Source: an uncultured Collinsella sp. (GTDB lineage: Bacteria > Actinomycetota > Coriobacteriia > Coriobacteriales > Coriobacteriaceae). From it: a stretch of DNA of 56,810 bases. The notes beneath the pieces were generated by a model. The model saw only the letters and a program-made list of their open reading frames with translations. It was not told where the DNA came from and did no database searches. The translations under genes were made by a program, and so were the position numbers. Where the stretch lies: the NCBI GenBank assembly GCA_958353395.1, contig CATWSG010000013.1, positions 1 to 56,810 of the forward strand, read 5' to 3'. The number at the start of each line of letters is the position of its first letter. The stretch's first letter is position 1. This document shows, one piece after another, positions 16,228 to 24,753 of this stretch.

Positions 16228-16548
16228 TTAGAGTCCGGCAAGCCAGCGACAGGCGGCCAAGTCGACGTGCACGGGATCGGTAAACGTCACACCCTCCCCC
16301 ATTAAGAGCTCACGCTGAGCATCGGGGCCGCCAAAGGCAAAGCCCTCACAGATACGGCCGTCGGCAAACACCACGCGGTGACAGGGAATCTCGCCGGGGC
16401 GCGGATTGCTATGCAGGGCATACCCCACGTACCGCGCACTTCGTGGACGACCGGCAAGCAGCGCCACCTGGCCATACGTGGCTACCATCCCCTCGGGGAT
16501 CTGCTCGACCACCTCGTACACCCGTTCAAAAAAGCCCTCAGACGTCAT
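16228..16548 (-). CDS. Single-domain MGMT-family (alkyltransferase-like) DNA-binding protein
   Basis: The 106-residue product matches only the C-terminal DNA-binding domain of O6-alkylguanine-DNA alkyltransferases. It begins MTSEGFFERVYEVVEQIP and contains VATYGQVALLAG and the winged-helix recognition segment. The active-site motif IPCHRVV keeps the cysteine, unlike alkyltransferase-like (Atl1/YbaZ) proteins, which have Trp there. It may therefore either transfer alkyl groups or simply flag lesions for repair. GGGAG precedes the chosen ATG. The longer frame begins inside a repeat and has no ribosome site. The gene is flanked by family A repeats on both sides and is alone in its unit. Confidence 0.85.
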   Translation of the reverse strand: MTSEGFFERVYEVVEQIPEGMVATYGQVALLAGRPRSARYVGYALHSNPRPGEIPCHRVVFADGRICEGFAFGGPDAQRELLMGEGVTFTDPVHVDLAACRWLAGL

Positions 16549-16576
16549 TGCTCGCTCCCTTCCACCCTGAAAAGCA

Positions 16577-16617
16577 TAAACCACCGCAAAGGGGACAGGC
16601 ACCTTTGTGGTGGTTTA
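16577..16617. repeat. Dispersed palindromic repeat, family A; terminator of the DegV gene
   Basis: The left arm has one change (ACCACCGCAAAGG), giving a wobble in the hairpin. It ends 12 nt beyond the stop of the minus-strand DegV gene. Confidence 0.82.
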
Positions 16618-16628
16618 TGGCAGGTCGG

Positions 16629-17483
16629 TTAGTTGGCGGGCTGGAAGAAGGCTACGGCTACGGCGCCAGGGCCTACGTGGGTGCCGATGGTGGCACCAAT
16701 GGTGTGAACGGGCAGTTCGCCCTCGGTGTGACCAGCCCACAGTGCCGCACTGTCCTCGATATACTTCTTGAGCACCGCATCCGAAAGGCCCGTATAGCCG
16801 AGCGCCAGCGGCATGGAAAAGTCGATGCCGCCTGCCTTTTCGACCTTCTGGTTGAGCAGGTTCCGGCCGTTCTTGGAGCCACGAGCCTTGCCCAGCTGCA
16901 CGATCAGACCGTCCTCCGCTGCCACAACGGGCTTCACATTGAGCAACGTGCCCACAGCACCAGCCGCAGCAGACAGGCGACCGCCGCGAACGAGGTACTC
17001 AAGCGTCTCGAGCAGGCCGATGACGACTACACGGTCGCGCACGGCCTCGACAGCCGCCGCGATCTGAGCCGCGCCCTGGCCCTCGTCCACCAAACGCAGC
17101 GCGTACTCAACCAGCACGCGCTCGCCCAGGGTAACGTTATTGCTATCCACCACATACACATCGCCGCCCGGCGCCTCGGCAAGTGCGGTGCGGGCACTTT
17201 GGTTGGTACCCGAAAGCTTAGCGCCCACGGTAATAATCACTGCCTCATCGCCGGCCTCACGCGCCTCGGCAATAGCCTGCGAAAACGCGTACGGGTTGAC
17301 CTGGCCGGTCTTAGGCAGCTCATCGCGCTCCACGAGCATCTCGTAAAAGCGCTGGTGATCGATGTCGACGCCATCCATGTACACATCGGTGCCAAAGGTG
17401 ACGGACAGTGGCAAAACGGCCAATGCTGGGTGCTCGGCCGGTGACATATCGCTTGCGGAATCGGTAATAATACGGACGGACAT
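16629..17483 (-). CDS. DegV family fatty-acid-binding protein (paralog 1)
   Basis: DegV proteins bind one fatty acid in a two-domain fold. In Firmicutes the related FakB proteins present it to a kinase for phospholipid synthesis. The 284-residue product begins MSVRIITDSASDMSP after AAAGGA. The hallmark TDSASD lies at residues 7-12, GAKLSGTNQSA supplies the conserved Thr/Ser region that contacts the carboxylate, and LEYLVRGGRLSAAAGAVG is the typical second-domain segment. A MarR regulator lies 118 nt upstream on the same strand and may control it. A second DegV gene is at 52806. No fatty acid kinase gene (fakA) is in the window. Confidence 0.93.
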   Translation of the reverse strand: MSVRIITDSASDMSPAEHPALAVLPLSVTFGTDVYMDGVDIDHQRFYEMLVERDELPKTGQVNPYAFSQAIAEAREAGDEAVIITVGAKLSGTNQSARTALAEAPGGDVYVVDSNNVTLGERVLVEYALRLVDEGQGAAQIAAAVEAVRDRVVVIGLLETLEYLVRGGRLSAAAGAVGTLLNVKPVVAAEDGLIVQLGKARGSKNGRNLLNQKVEKAGGIDFSMPLALGYTGLSDAVLKKYIEDSAALWAGHTEGELPVHTIGATIGTHVGPGAVAVAFFQPAN

Positions 17484-17601
17484 AGCGAATCCTTTCTTGC
17501 GCAGGTCCCGCGCAGGGAATTTTGACAGCAAGCCCCGGCACGGCATACGCGCTCAAACGGGACTATGCAGTTGTTAATTGGAAGCAAATGCCTTGGCGGC
17601 C

Positions 17602-18051
17602 TTAGATCTCGCGCAGGGTGTTGAGAATCGTGCGTAGCGACGCATACATCTGCTCGCGCTGCTCCACACCCATAGCCTTACCGGTGGTATCGAGCACCTC
17701 GCGAATGATGCGGTCCGCCTCGCTCATACTCTCGCCGCCCAGAGCGGTCAGGCGCACCGGAGCACGATACTTAACGGCGGCATCGCCCGAATCATCGACC
17801 TCGACGTAGCCGCCCTCCTCCAGATGCGCGAGCGTGCGCGAGACGGCGGCGCGGGTCACGCCTGCCATGCGAGCGAGGTCGGCGCCAGTCAGGCCGTCCT
17901 TGCTGCGCTCAAGATAGTACAGGCACATAACGTCGGAGCCCTTGAGGCCCAGCCTTGCGCCCTCGGATGTCTTAATGCGCTGGATCTCCTTGTAGAGCCC
18001 GCTGATCAGTCCGACAAAGTCCTCGAAACGTGTCTCGTCGTTCTGCTGCAT
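17602..18051 (-). CDS. MarR-family transcriptional regulator
   Basis: A 149-residue winged-helix repressor. The recognition region GADLARMAGVTRAAVSRTLAHLEEGGYVEV (about 56-85) and wing (DAAVKYRAPVRLTALG) are clear, and N- and C-terminal helices form the usual dimer interface. The start is the ATG at 18051, with a weak AGGCGG upstream. It sits directly upstream of the DegV gene in the same direction and is separated from the next gene by a family A repeat. Control of the DegV gene, by analogy with FabT-like MarR proteins acting on lipid genes, is inference only. Confidence 0.9.
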   Translation of the reverse strand: MQQNDETRFEDFVGLISGLYKEIQRIKTSEGARLGLKGSDVMCLYYLERSKDGLTGADLARMAGVTRAAVSRTLAHLEEGGYVEVDDSGDAAVKYRAPVRLTALGGESMSEADRIIREVLDTTGKAMGVEQREQMYASLRTILNTLREI

Positions 18052-18154
18052 GGGAGACGACCGCCTTTCGCTTGCATAATGCTAACGGGTAAACATCTTA
18101 ACCGTACTTATCGGCCGCCAGCCCTGCGCACCCTATTTGTTAACCCATCAACAT

Positions 18155-18196
18155 AAAAACCACCACAAAGGGGACAGGCACCATTGTGGTGGTTTT
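18155..18196. repeat. Dispersed palindromic repeat, family A; terminator of the B3/B4-domain gene
   Basis: The right arm has one change (CCATTGTGGTGG in place of CCTTTGTGGTGG). It ends 29 nt beyond the stop of the minus-strand gene at 18225. Confidence 0.8.
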
Positions 18197-18224
18197 GACC
18201 GTCGAGTTTGATCCGCAGACTTCG

Positions 18225-18944
18225 CTACAGCTCCACGCAGGGATTGTCGCGAGTCACAAGCGTCTTAACGACAACCGTCGCTCCCAGATAACGCTCGAGC
18301 AACTCAGCGAGGCGATCGATCGCGGCCTGGCAGTCCTTCATTCGCTCGGGCTCCACGCACTCAATCGCCAGGAACGCATCGGCCGAATCATCGGACAGAG
18401 CCGTTCGAACGCCGTCGCGCCAGTTCCAGCAGCGGCACACGGCGCCCGCATCATCGATATAGGCCAGCTCGCAGGGCAGCGTCGGATCGTCCGCCTCCTC
18501 GCCAAGCGGCAAGAACGCGTCGCCACCGTCGGTCACCTTCAGGCGAAGGTCTCCCTCGATCGCATGCAGATCCTCGCCTCCCACGGGCAGCGCGTAGGTC
18601 AGCGACACCGTGTTGTAAATATCCACCGCCGGCGTGATATGACCGACCGGCTTGCCCTTGAGCACGCGCTTAAGCAGGTTCTCAATCGAACAACGCGCAC
18701 CCTTCTTAGTCTTGAACAGACGATACGCCTCGCGCCATGCCTTGACCGGTGCGTTCTCGCTGATAGTGTCGCTGGTCAGATGACGCTCCGCGTCGATATT
18801 GGCGCGATCGAGCAGCGCCGCAATCGCGTCCACGTCCTCTTGAGGAATCTGCGCCGCGGGTTTCATGCCCTCAACGACTACAACACCGACCGCTGCCTGC
18901 GGAAACAGCTCCCAAAATGAATCCTCGGCAATAAAGCTCTTCAC
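18225..18944 (-). CDS. B3/B4 (tRNA-binding) domain protein
   Basis: The product of about 239 residues resembles stand-alone proteins that carry the B3/B4 fold of the PheRS beta subunit (COG3382). Those domains recognise or edit aminoacylated tRNA. Visible segments are PVKAWREAYRLFKTKKGARCSIENLLKR and HITPAVDIYNTVSLTYALPVGG, followed by LPLGEEADDPTLPCELAYIDD. The start is GTG at 18944 (MKSFIAEDSFW), chosen because GGGAG lies 5-6 nt upstream. The gene is alone between two family A repeats. A role in deacylating mischarged tRNA is possible but not shown by the sequence. Confidence 0.78.
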   Translation of the reverse strand: MKSFIAEDSFWELFPQAAVGVVVVEGMKPAAQIPQEDVDAIAALLDRANIDAERHLTSDTISENAPVKAWREAYRLFKTKKGARCSIENLLKRVLKGKPVGHITPAVDIYNTVSLTYALPVGGEDLHAIEGDLRLKVTDGGDAFLPLGEEADDPTLPCELAYIDDAGAVCRCWNWRDGVRTALSDDSADAFLAIECVEPERMKDCQAAIDRLAELLERYLGATVVVKTLVTRDNPCVEL

Positions 18945-19113
18945 ACATGCTCCCTTCACGATTCGCGCCAACGCGAGCGCCTAAACAAAAAGCGCCCTTA
19001 CAACGACCACCTTCAAAGTCCTACGGTGCCGTCACAAGAACGCTTACGCTGTCCCCATCCGGAGAAGGGGACGATATGTCAGGCGTATTGTAACCCGAGT
19101 CATCCACGTGAGC

Positions 19114-19150
19114 AAAACCACCACAAAGGTGCCTGTCCCCTTTGTGGTGG
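19114..19150. repeat. Dispersed palindromic repeat, family A, loop in reverse orientation; terminator of pckA
   Basis: The same arms flank a reversed loop (TGCCTGTCC). It ends 20 nt beyond the pckA stop. This is the only copy with the loop inverted. Confidence 0.8.
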
Positions 19151-19169
19151 ATATGGACTCACGGCGAAG

Positions 19170-20840
19170 CTAGTGGCGGAGTCCCAGCAGGCCGCGGCCG
19201 CGATGACGGGCCTCGGCGGACACCTGGGCGTGCGGGCCGGCGGCTTTGACGGACTCGGGCAGGTGCGAGTACTTCTTCTCGAAGTTCTCCTCGAACATCA
19301 CCGCCAGGTTGTGCGCGGCCTCGTCGTAGCGCGCGGTGCTCTGCCAGTATTGGCGCGGCACCAGGATGCCATCGGGCACGCCGTGGCACGTCGTGGGAAT
19401 GTCGACGTTAAAGATGTCGTCGTGCACGAACTCGCTGTCCTCAATGGTGCCGTCGAGGGCGCGCGCGACCAGCGAGCGCGTGTAGGCCAGCTCGATGCGA
19501 TGACCCACGCCGTAGCCGCCGCCGATCCAGCCGGTGTTGACCAGGTACACGCGCGTGCGGCCGTCGGCAATGCGCTCGCCAAGCATCTTGGCGTAAACCA
19601 TGGGGTCGAGCGGCATAAACGGCTCGCCGAACAGCGAAGAGAACGTGGGCGTGGGCTCGGTGACGCCGACCTCGGTGCCGGGAATCTTAGCCGTAAAGCC
19701 CGTCACAAAGTGGTACATGGCGGCGTCGGCCGTCAGGCGCGAGATGGGCGGCAGCACGCCAAAAGCGTCGCAAGTCAGGAACAGCACGACACTCGGAGTG
19801 GTGCCCATGCCCTTAGTCCACGCGTTAGGAATGTGCTCCACGGGATAGGCCACGCGCGTGTTGTGCGTGATCGAGATGTCGTCGTAGTTGGGCTTGCGGT
19901 TCTCGTCGAGCACCACGTTTTCGCAAATGGCGCCAAAACGGACGGCGTTGAAGATCTCGGGCTCGTGGAAGGCGTCCAGGCCCTCGCATTTGGCGTAGCA
20001 GCCACCCTCGATGTTGAAGATGCCCATGTCGGACCAACCGTGCTCGTCGTCGCCGATCAGCAGGCGCGTGGGATTGGCCGAAAGCGTGGTCTTGCCGGTG
20101 CCGGACAGGCCAAAGAACACGGCGGTCTCGTGCGTGACGGGATCCATGCTGGCCGAGCAATGCATGGGCAGCACGTCGTCCTCGACAGGCAGCAGGTAGT
20201 TCATGACACTGAAGATGGACTTTTTGATTTCGCCGGAGTAGCCGGTACCCGCGACCAAAATCACGCGCTCCTGGAAGTTGATGACCACGGCGGCGCTGGA
20301 GTTGAGGCCCTTGATGGCAGGATCGCACTGGTAACCGGGCGCTGCGAGCACGCAGAAGTCGGGCTCGCCGGTGCGCGCGATTTCGCGGGCGAGCGGACGG
20401 GCGAGCATTTGCTTAATGAAGAGTGCCTGGCTGGCACGCTCGCAGGCAACAAGCAGGCGACGCGTGTGGTTGCGGTCAGCGCCCGCCATGCCGCGCGTGA
20501 CGAACACGTCGCGCTCGTTGAGATAGTCGACGATGCCGGCCTTGATGGCCTCATAGCTCTCGACGGACAGTGGGCGGTTGACCGCACCCCAGGCGATCTT
20601 GTCGTGAACATCGGGGGTGTCAACGATAAAACGATCGTTGGGCGAACGACCAGTGCGCTCCCCCGTCTCGATCACGAGCGCGCCATTAGAAGCCATACGG
20701 CCCTCTTTGCGACGAATAGCGTGCTCGACAAGCTCTGCCGCCGGCAGGTCCACCAGCAGACGGGGTTGATTCTCGGCGGGATCTTCAACGAGCGTAATAC
20801 CAAAGTTGGACAGAACTTCTGCAGGGGTAACACCAGGCAT
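19170..20840 (-). CDS. pckA: Phosphoenolpyruvate carboxykinase (ATP)
   Basis: PckA interconverts oxaloacetate and PEP with ATP/ADP. In gut anaerobes it can run in either direction. The 556-residue product begins MPGVTPAEVLSNFG after AAAGGAGG. The kinase P-loop GLSGTGKTTLS lies at 244-254. The substrate site ERTGRSPNDRF (61-71), GTGYSGEIKKSIF and HCSASM with the metal-binding His are typical of the ATP-dependent class. LIGDDEHGWSD is the second metal motif. The length is slightly above the usual 530-540, with a short extra C-terminal tail. The lactate permease gene lies upstream in the same direction, separated by repeats, which suggests shared three-carbon metabolism. Confidence 0.97.
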   Translation of the reverse strand: MPGVTPAEVLSNFGITLVEDPAENQPRLLVDLPAAELVEHAIRRKEGRMASNGALVIETGERTGRSPNDRFIVDTPDVHDKIAWGAVNRPLSVESYEAIKAGIVDYLNERDVFVTRGMAGADRNHTRRLLVACERASQALFIKQMLARPLAREIARTGEPDFCVLAAPGYQCDPAIKGLNSSAAVVINFQERVILVAGTGYSGEIKKSIFSVMNYLLPVEDDVLPMHCSASMDPVTHETAVFFGLSGTGKTTLSANPTRLLIGDDEHGWSDMGIFNIEGGCYAKCEGLDAFHEPEIFNAVRFGAICENVVLDENRKPNYDDISITHNTRVAYPVEHIPNAWTKGMGTTPSVVLFLTCDAFGVLPPISRLTADAAMYHFVTGFTAKIPGTEVGVTEPTPTFSSLFGEPFMPLDPMVYAKMLGERIADGRTRVYLVNTGWIGGGYGVGHRIELAYTRSLVARALDGTIEDSEFVHDDIFNVDIPTTCHGVPDGILVPRQYWQSTARYDEAAHNLAVMFEENFEKKYSHLPESVKAAGPHAQVSAEARHRGRGLLGLRH

Positions 20841-20979
20841 GGGGCCTCCTTTAAAAACGCGACACGTGGACGCGGCGCGCACTTTACTCACGTAAAGCCC
20901 GTTGTACCCGATATGCAAAAACGTTTTTGCGGCAAGGGCGGCAAGCCCGCCCAACGGTCAAAAATCGCAGGCAAGCGGC

Positions 20980-21117
20980 CTAGTCATTGGGGACGCTTTT
21001 AAACGACTAGTCATTGGGGACACTCTTGAACAGACAACATTCAAGGAGTGTCCCCGGATGCCGGCACTTAGGGACGTTCCCAAAGTGCCGGCACATAAGG
21101 AACGTCCCTAAGTGCCG
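20980..21117. repeat. Cluster of family B repeats
   Basis: The cluster holds two tandem CTAGTCATTGGGGAC units (20980-21030). Then come AAGGAGTGTCCCC with TGCCG (21043-21066), an inverted TAGGGACGTTCCCAA with GTGCCG, and AAGGAACGTCCCTAAGTGCCG. It ends one base from the lactate permease stop codon. The GTGCCGGCAC parts are self-complementary and can form hairpins. Confidence 0.75.
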
Positions 21118-21118
21118 A

Positions 21119-22690
21119 CTACAGCGGCAGGCCTTGGCCGAGCATGGCTATGGCGCTCATCAGGACCAGCATGCCGGCGGCGTAGGGCAGGACGGCGCCC
21201 AGGAGTTCGGCATCCTTACCGCGCACGAGCACGGCGGCAAGACCAATGGCGAGGGTCTGCGGCGAGATCATCTTACCGGCGGCGACGCCCAGGGCGTTCA
21301 ACGCGACCATCCAGTAGTCGCTCACACCCAGCGCAGTGGCAGCCTGGCTCTGAATGGGGCCAAACAGCATGCCCGAGGACGTGCCCGAGCCGGTCACAAA
21401 CGCACCAACCGCACCGATCCACGGAGCCAGAATCGGGTAGAGACCGCCGGCGACGGCGATGCAGAACGCGCTGATCGAAGAGATCATGCCCGCATAGCCC
21501 ATCACCTTGGCACAGCCCAGCACCGAAAGCATCGTGATCACCGTCGGCATCATCTGCTTCACAGTCGCGGCCAGCACCTCGCCCATCATGCGTGGCGAAG
21601 CACCCTGAATGGCACCGCCGACAAACGCGGCCAGGAAGATCCAAACACCCGGCGTGTTAATCCACGAAAACGTAAGCGTACCGGGGTTCTCGCCGCAATA
21701 CACCTGCACGTGGCTTGCAAAGGGCGCAAGCGCGGCATGCACGGCGGGCACCAGGTTGGACGTACCCAGCAGCAGTACAAAAATCAGAATGAAGCACGAC
21801 CAGGCCGAAAGCGCCGATTTAACGGTGAGCTGTTCGCCGGCCTCGATATTCATATGGAAGCGTGCGTCCAGATGCCCCGACTTCTCGGCACGCATGGCAA
21901 GCGCAGCTGTCAGCGCGAGCGAAACGATGGATCCTACGACCACGGCCAGCTCGGGGCCCACAAACATGGCAACGACCAGAGCCGCGCCGACAAACGACAC
22001 GCCGGAGAGCAACGCCACGCCGGCAACACCGTGCAGACGCTCGCCCACACTCGCGGCATTGCCCTGGTCATCGGCAACACGGCCCGCAACCAGCACAATA
22101 AATAGCGGCATCACCACAAAGAACGGTGCGAGCTGCACCAGCTGAACGGTCGCTAGGTGAAGGGAATCCAAACCCACCAGGTCGGCAACGGACACCGTGG
22201 GGATGCCGATGGAGCCGTAGGGCGTGGGCACGCCGTTGGCCAGCAGGCAGATGAGCACGGCAGGCACGGCCTCAAAGCCCAGGCCCGCGAGCATGCCGGC
22301 GGGAATGGCGACAGCGGTACCGAAGCCGGCCATGCCCTCCATAAAGCCACCGAAGCACCAAGCCACGAGCAGCGCCAGCAGACGGCGGTCGCTGCTGATG
22401 GAGGTGATCATGCTGCCGATCACGTCCATGGCGCCCGTACGAACGCACAGGTTATACGTGAACACCGCGGCGATGATCACCAGGACGATGGGCCACAGAG
22501 CCATCAAAAAACCTTCGAGCGAGGCGGTCGCGATCTGCGCTGCCGGCAGGTGCCACCATGCGAAGGCAAGCAAGCACGAAAGGACAAACGATCCGATAGC
22601 GGCCTTCCAAGCTGGCCATTTAAAGCACAGCAGCATCACGACCAGCCAAATAATCGGCACAAGAGCCAGTAAGAATGCGGCGACGTCCAT
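21119..22690 (-). CDS. lctP: L-lactate permease
   Basis: A 523-residue integral membrane transporter of the LctP family, moving lactate (or glycolate) with protons. About 12-14 hydrophobic helices span the length. Family segments are GGFMEGMAGFGTAVAIPAG, NGVPTPYGSIGIPT, FVTGSGTSSGMLFGPIQ and AGKMISPQTLAIG, the last three being highly characteristic. AAGGAG precedes the ATG. The downstream neighbour in the same direction is pckA, which fits use or export of lactate linked to PEP metabolism. No lactate dehydrogenase gene is visible in the window. Confidence 0.94.
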   Translation of the reverse strand: MDVAAFLLALVPIIWLVVMLLCFKWPAWKAAIGSFVLSCLLAFAWWHLPAAQIATASLEGFLMALWPIVLVIIAAVFTYNLCVRTGAMDVIGSMITSISSDRRLLALLVAWCFGGFMEGMAGFGTAVAIPAGMLAGLGFEAVPAVLICLLANGVPTPYGSIGIPTVSVADLVGLDSLHLATVQLVQLAPFFVVMPLFIVLVAGRVADDQGNAASVGERLHGVAGVALLSGVSFVGAALVVAMFVGPELAVVVGSIVSLALTAALAMRAEKSGHLDARFHMNIEAGEQLTVKSALSAWSCFILIFVLLLGTSNLVPAVHAALAPFASHVQVYCGENPGTLTFSWINTPGVWIFLAAFVGGAIQGASPRMMGEVLAATVKQMMPTVITMLSVLGCAKVMGYAGMISSISAFCIAVAGGLYPILAPWIGAVGAFVTGSGTSSGMLFGPIQSQAATALGVSDYWMVALNALGVAAGKMISPQTLAIGLAAVLVRGKDAELLGAVLPYAAGMLVLMSAIAMLGQGLPL

Positions 22691-22870
22691 AGGTAGAAGC
22701 TCCTTGGTACCGCGTGGGCGGCATCGGGGGTGTCACAAAACTTCAACAGGATACCGCACGTTTACCGACAAATTACAGCCGCCCGCCGAAATTATTGAAC
22801 AATCCGTTCAAAAACACGAGCGAACACCGTCGCGTCTATACTAAAGCGCAGCAATAGAAAGGACTCCGCT

Positions 22871-24445
22871 TTGAGTATCACGCCCCTCGATAGCATCCGC
22901 CGCGCCATCGCCCGTCACAACGGCGTCTCCGACCCCACCGTATCGGGCGGGGCACCCAGCCAGGGCGGTCGCATCGAGAACGGCCTGTTCCCGGCCTCGC
23001 ACACCGCCGAGGAGCTCGCTCGCATCCAGGAGCTGAGCCAGCGCAACGCCGGCGGGCCCGATAGCAGCCAAGCCACACGTCGTCGGCGCGAACGCGATCG
23101 GGAGCCCGGCCCCGTTCGCCGCATGGTCAACGCTTGGTGGAACCGTCTGCTCGGCGCCGTCTACGGCGGCGGCTTCTCCATGCAGGAAGCGGAATACGAG
23201 GAGCACGCCACCAGTCGCGACTATCTTTGGAACACCCTCGGCACCGCCGTGTGGGGCTTGGCGTTTCCGCTGCTCACCATCGTGTCTACGCAGCTCGTGG
23301 GAGCAGAAGAAGCAGGCAAATTCTCCATCGCCTTTGTCACCGGCACGCTCATCATGATCGCGTGCAACTACGGCGTGCGCAACTTTCAGGTCTCGGACAT
23401 CGACGAAAAAACCTCCTTCGCCTCCTACCAGCTCAACCGTTGGCTTTGCGGAGCGCTCGCACTAGGCTGCGGCCTCACGTACAGCAGCGCACGCGGCTAC
23501 GATGCGCAGATGGCCACGATCGGCCTGGGCGTCTACCTCTATAAGGTGATCGACGGCATCGCCGACGTGTACGAGGGCCGCCTGCAGCAGGCCGACAAGC
23601 TCTATTTGGCCGGCATGAGCCAAACGCTGCGTTCCGCCGGCGTCATCGCGGTCTTTAGCGTGGCACTGTTCCTCACGCGCAGCATGCCCATCGCGGCCAT
23701 GGCCATGGGCATCGCCGCGATTGCCTCGCTCGTGCTGGTCACCGCCCCGCTCGCCCTGCTCGAGACCGAAAAATCACGCCGCATGAGCCTGCGCGAGGCT
23801 GGCCACCTGTTTATCCAGTGCGCCCCGCTCTTTGGCGCACTGTTCCTGTTTAACCTTATCGAGAGCATGCCCAAGTTCGTGATGGAAGGCGCGCTGGCCT
23901 ACAAGTATCAGCTGTACTTTAATGCCCTGTTCTTTCCGGCGCAGGGAATTTTGTTGAGCATTGGATTTATCTATAAACCGCAGCTCCTGCGTCTGTCGAG
24001 CATTTGGGCGAATCCGCGCAAGCGTCGCCGCTTTGACCTGATTATTGTTGCCGTTATGGCGCTGATCGTGGTCATCACCGGCGTGTGCGCCGCATTTATG
24101 GCAGGTCCCGGTATTCCCCTCATGAGCTTTATGTATGGTCTCAGCTTTGAACGCTACCGTACGCTGGCGCTGCTGATGGTCGTCGCCGGCGGCGTCACCG
24201 CGGCCATCGACTTTATCTACGCCATCATCACGGTGCTGCGCCACGCTGGAGATGTCACCAAGATCTACCTGATCTGCTTTGCCGTGAGCGTGGTGCTCCC
24301 GGTGATTCTGATCAATCTGCTCGGCCTGATGGGCGCCGTCGTGAGCTACCTGGCCATCATGGCCCTACTGCTGGTACTGTTGATTATCGAGTACGCCCAC
24401 ATCCGCCAACGCATAGAGAGGGACCGGAATCCGTACGGCGCCTAA
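22871..24445 (+). CDS. Polysaccharide flippase-like membrane protein (Wzx/MATE-type, MVF superfamily)
   Basis: The 524-residue product has a hydrophilic N-terminal region of about 100 residues and then about 12 hydrophobic helices. This plan and segments such as GTAVWGLAFPLLTIVSTQLVGAEEAGKFSIAFVTG resemble lipid-linked oligosaccharide flippases, which move undecaprenyl-linked sugars across the membrane. It starts at TTG (22871) with AAAGGA 6-7 nt upstream. The long basic N-terminal tail (RRRERDREPGPVRR) is unusual for the family. No glycosyltransferases lie beside it, so its substrate cannot be guessed; the WecA-type transferase at 13436 is the nearest related function. TATACT at 22837-22842 is a candidate -10 box. 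Confidence 0.72.
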   Translation: MSITPLDSIRRAIARHNGVSDPTVSGGAPSQGGRIENGLFPASHTAEELARIQELSQRNAGGPDSSQATRRRRERDREPGPVRRMVNAWWNRLLGAVYGGGFSMQEAEYEEHATSRDYLWNTLGTAVWGLAFPLLTIVSTQLVGAEEAGKFSIAFVTGTLIMIACNYGVRNFQVSDIDEKTSFASYQLNRWLCGALALGCGLTYSSARGYDAQMATIGLGVYLYKVIDGIADVYEGRLQQADKLYLAGMSQTLRSAGVIAVFSVALFLTRSMPIAAMAMGIAAIASLVLVTAPLALLETEKSRRMSLREAGHLFIQCAPLFGALFLFNLIESMPKFVMEGALAYKYQLYFNALFFPAQGILLSIGFIYKPQLLRLSSIWANPRKRRRFDLIIVAVMALIVVITGVCAAFMAGPGIPLMSFMYGLSFERYRTLALLMVVAGGVTAAIDFIYAIITVLRHAGDVTKIYLICFAVSVVLPVILINLLGLMGAVVSYLAIMALLLVLLIIEYAHIRQRIERDRNPYGA

Positions 24446-24515
24446 TTGCGGCGATGGGAGAAGCTAATTTGCGGTGGAATCACCCCGGCTGGAGTCTCGT
24501 TGCGGACACGCAAAA

Positions 24516-24638
24516 CTAAGTGAGTAGACTTTTACCGAATCCCGGACCACACCGACAAAGCACAAGTCCGTGACCAGCGGTTTTATTGAGGCAAATATGT
24601 TGGGTGCCCGGCATTTCCAAAAAAGTCTACTCACTTAG
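24516..24638. mobile_element. MITE-like element with 18-bp terminal inverted repeats
   Basis: CTAAGTGAGTAGACTTTT (24516-24533) is perfectly inverted at 24621-24638. The 123-bp element has no coding capacity. Its size and inverted ends fit a miniature inverted-repeat element or a large imperfect stem-loop. I see no obvious target duplication. Confidence 0.55.
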
Positions 24639-24651
24639 CCAGCGGGCAGCC

Positions 24652-24737
24652 AAATGATTATTTAATCCCCGTCCCTGAAAAATCAATTTGCGGGCAGAAG
24701 GGCAAAAGTAGTCAAAAAAGGCCCCGTCCAAAATTAG
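24652..24737. repeat. Composite repeat, copy 2 (inverted relative to copy 1)
   Basis: AAAAGTAGTC and GGCCCCGTCC (24704-24730) match copy 1 at 11878 in reverse complement. The adjoining AT-rich palindrome with CCCCGTCCC is in the opposite orientation relative to its flank. It ends 16 nt beyond the stop of the metallophosphatase gene. Confidence 0.65.
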
Positions 24738-24753
24738 CTACCCCTTGCACCGA

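Larger units (their letters stand above)
24446..24753. other. 308-bp gene-free region holding two repeat elements
   Basis: It contains AGCTAATTTGCGGTGGAAT near 24462, a MITE-like element with 18-bp terminal inverted repeats (24516-24638) and the second copy of the composite repeat (24652-24737). No gene is supported. Confidence 0.6.

Noticed and set aside
16549..16602. N-terminal extension of the MGMT-like protein
   Set aside because: It begins inside a family A repeat and has no ribosome site, whereas GGGAG lies in front of the internal ATG.
20980..21117. Possible CRISPR-like array
   Set aside because: Units are irregular in spacing and orientation, have no unique spacers of constant length, and no cas gene is nearby.
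22706..22720. TTGGTACCGCG-like string suggesting a T-box
   Set aside because: No T-box stems, specifier loop or terminator surround it and the next gene is not an amino-acid gene.
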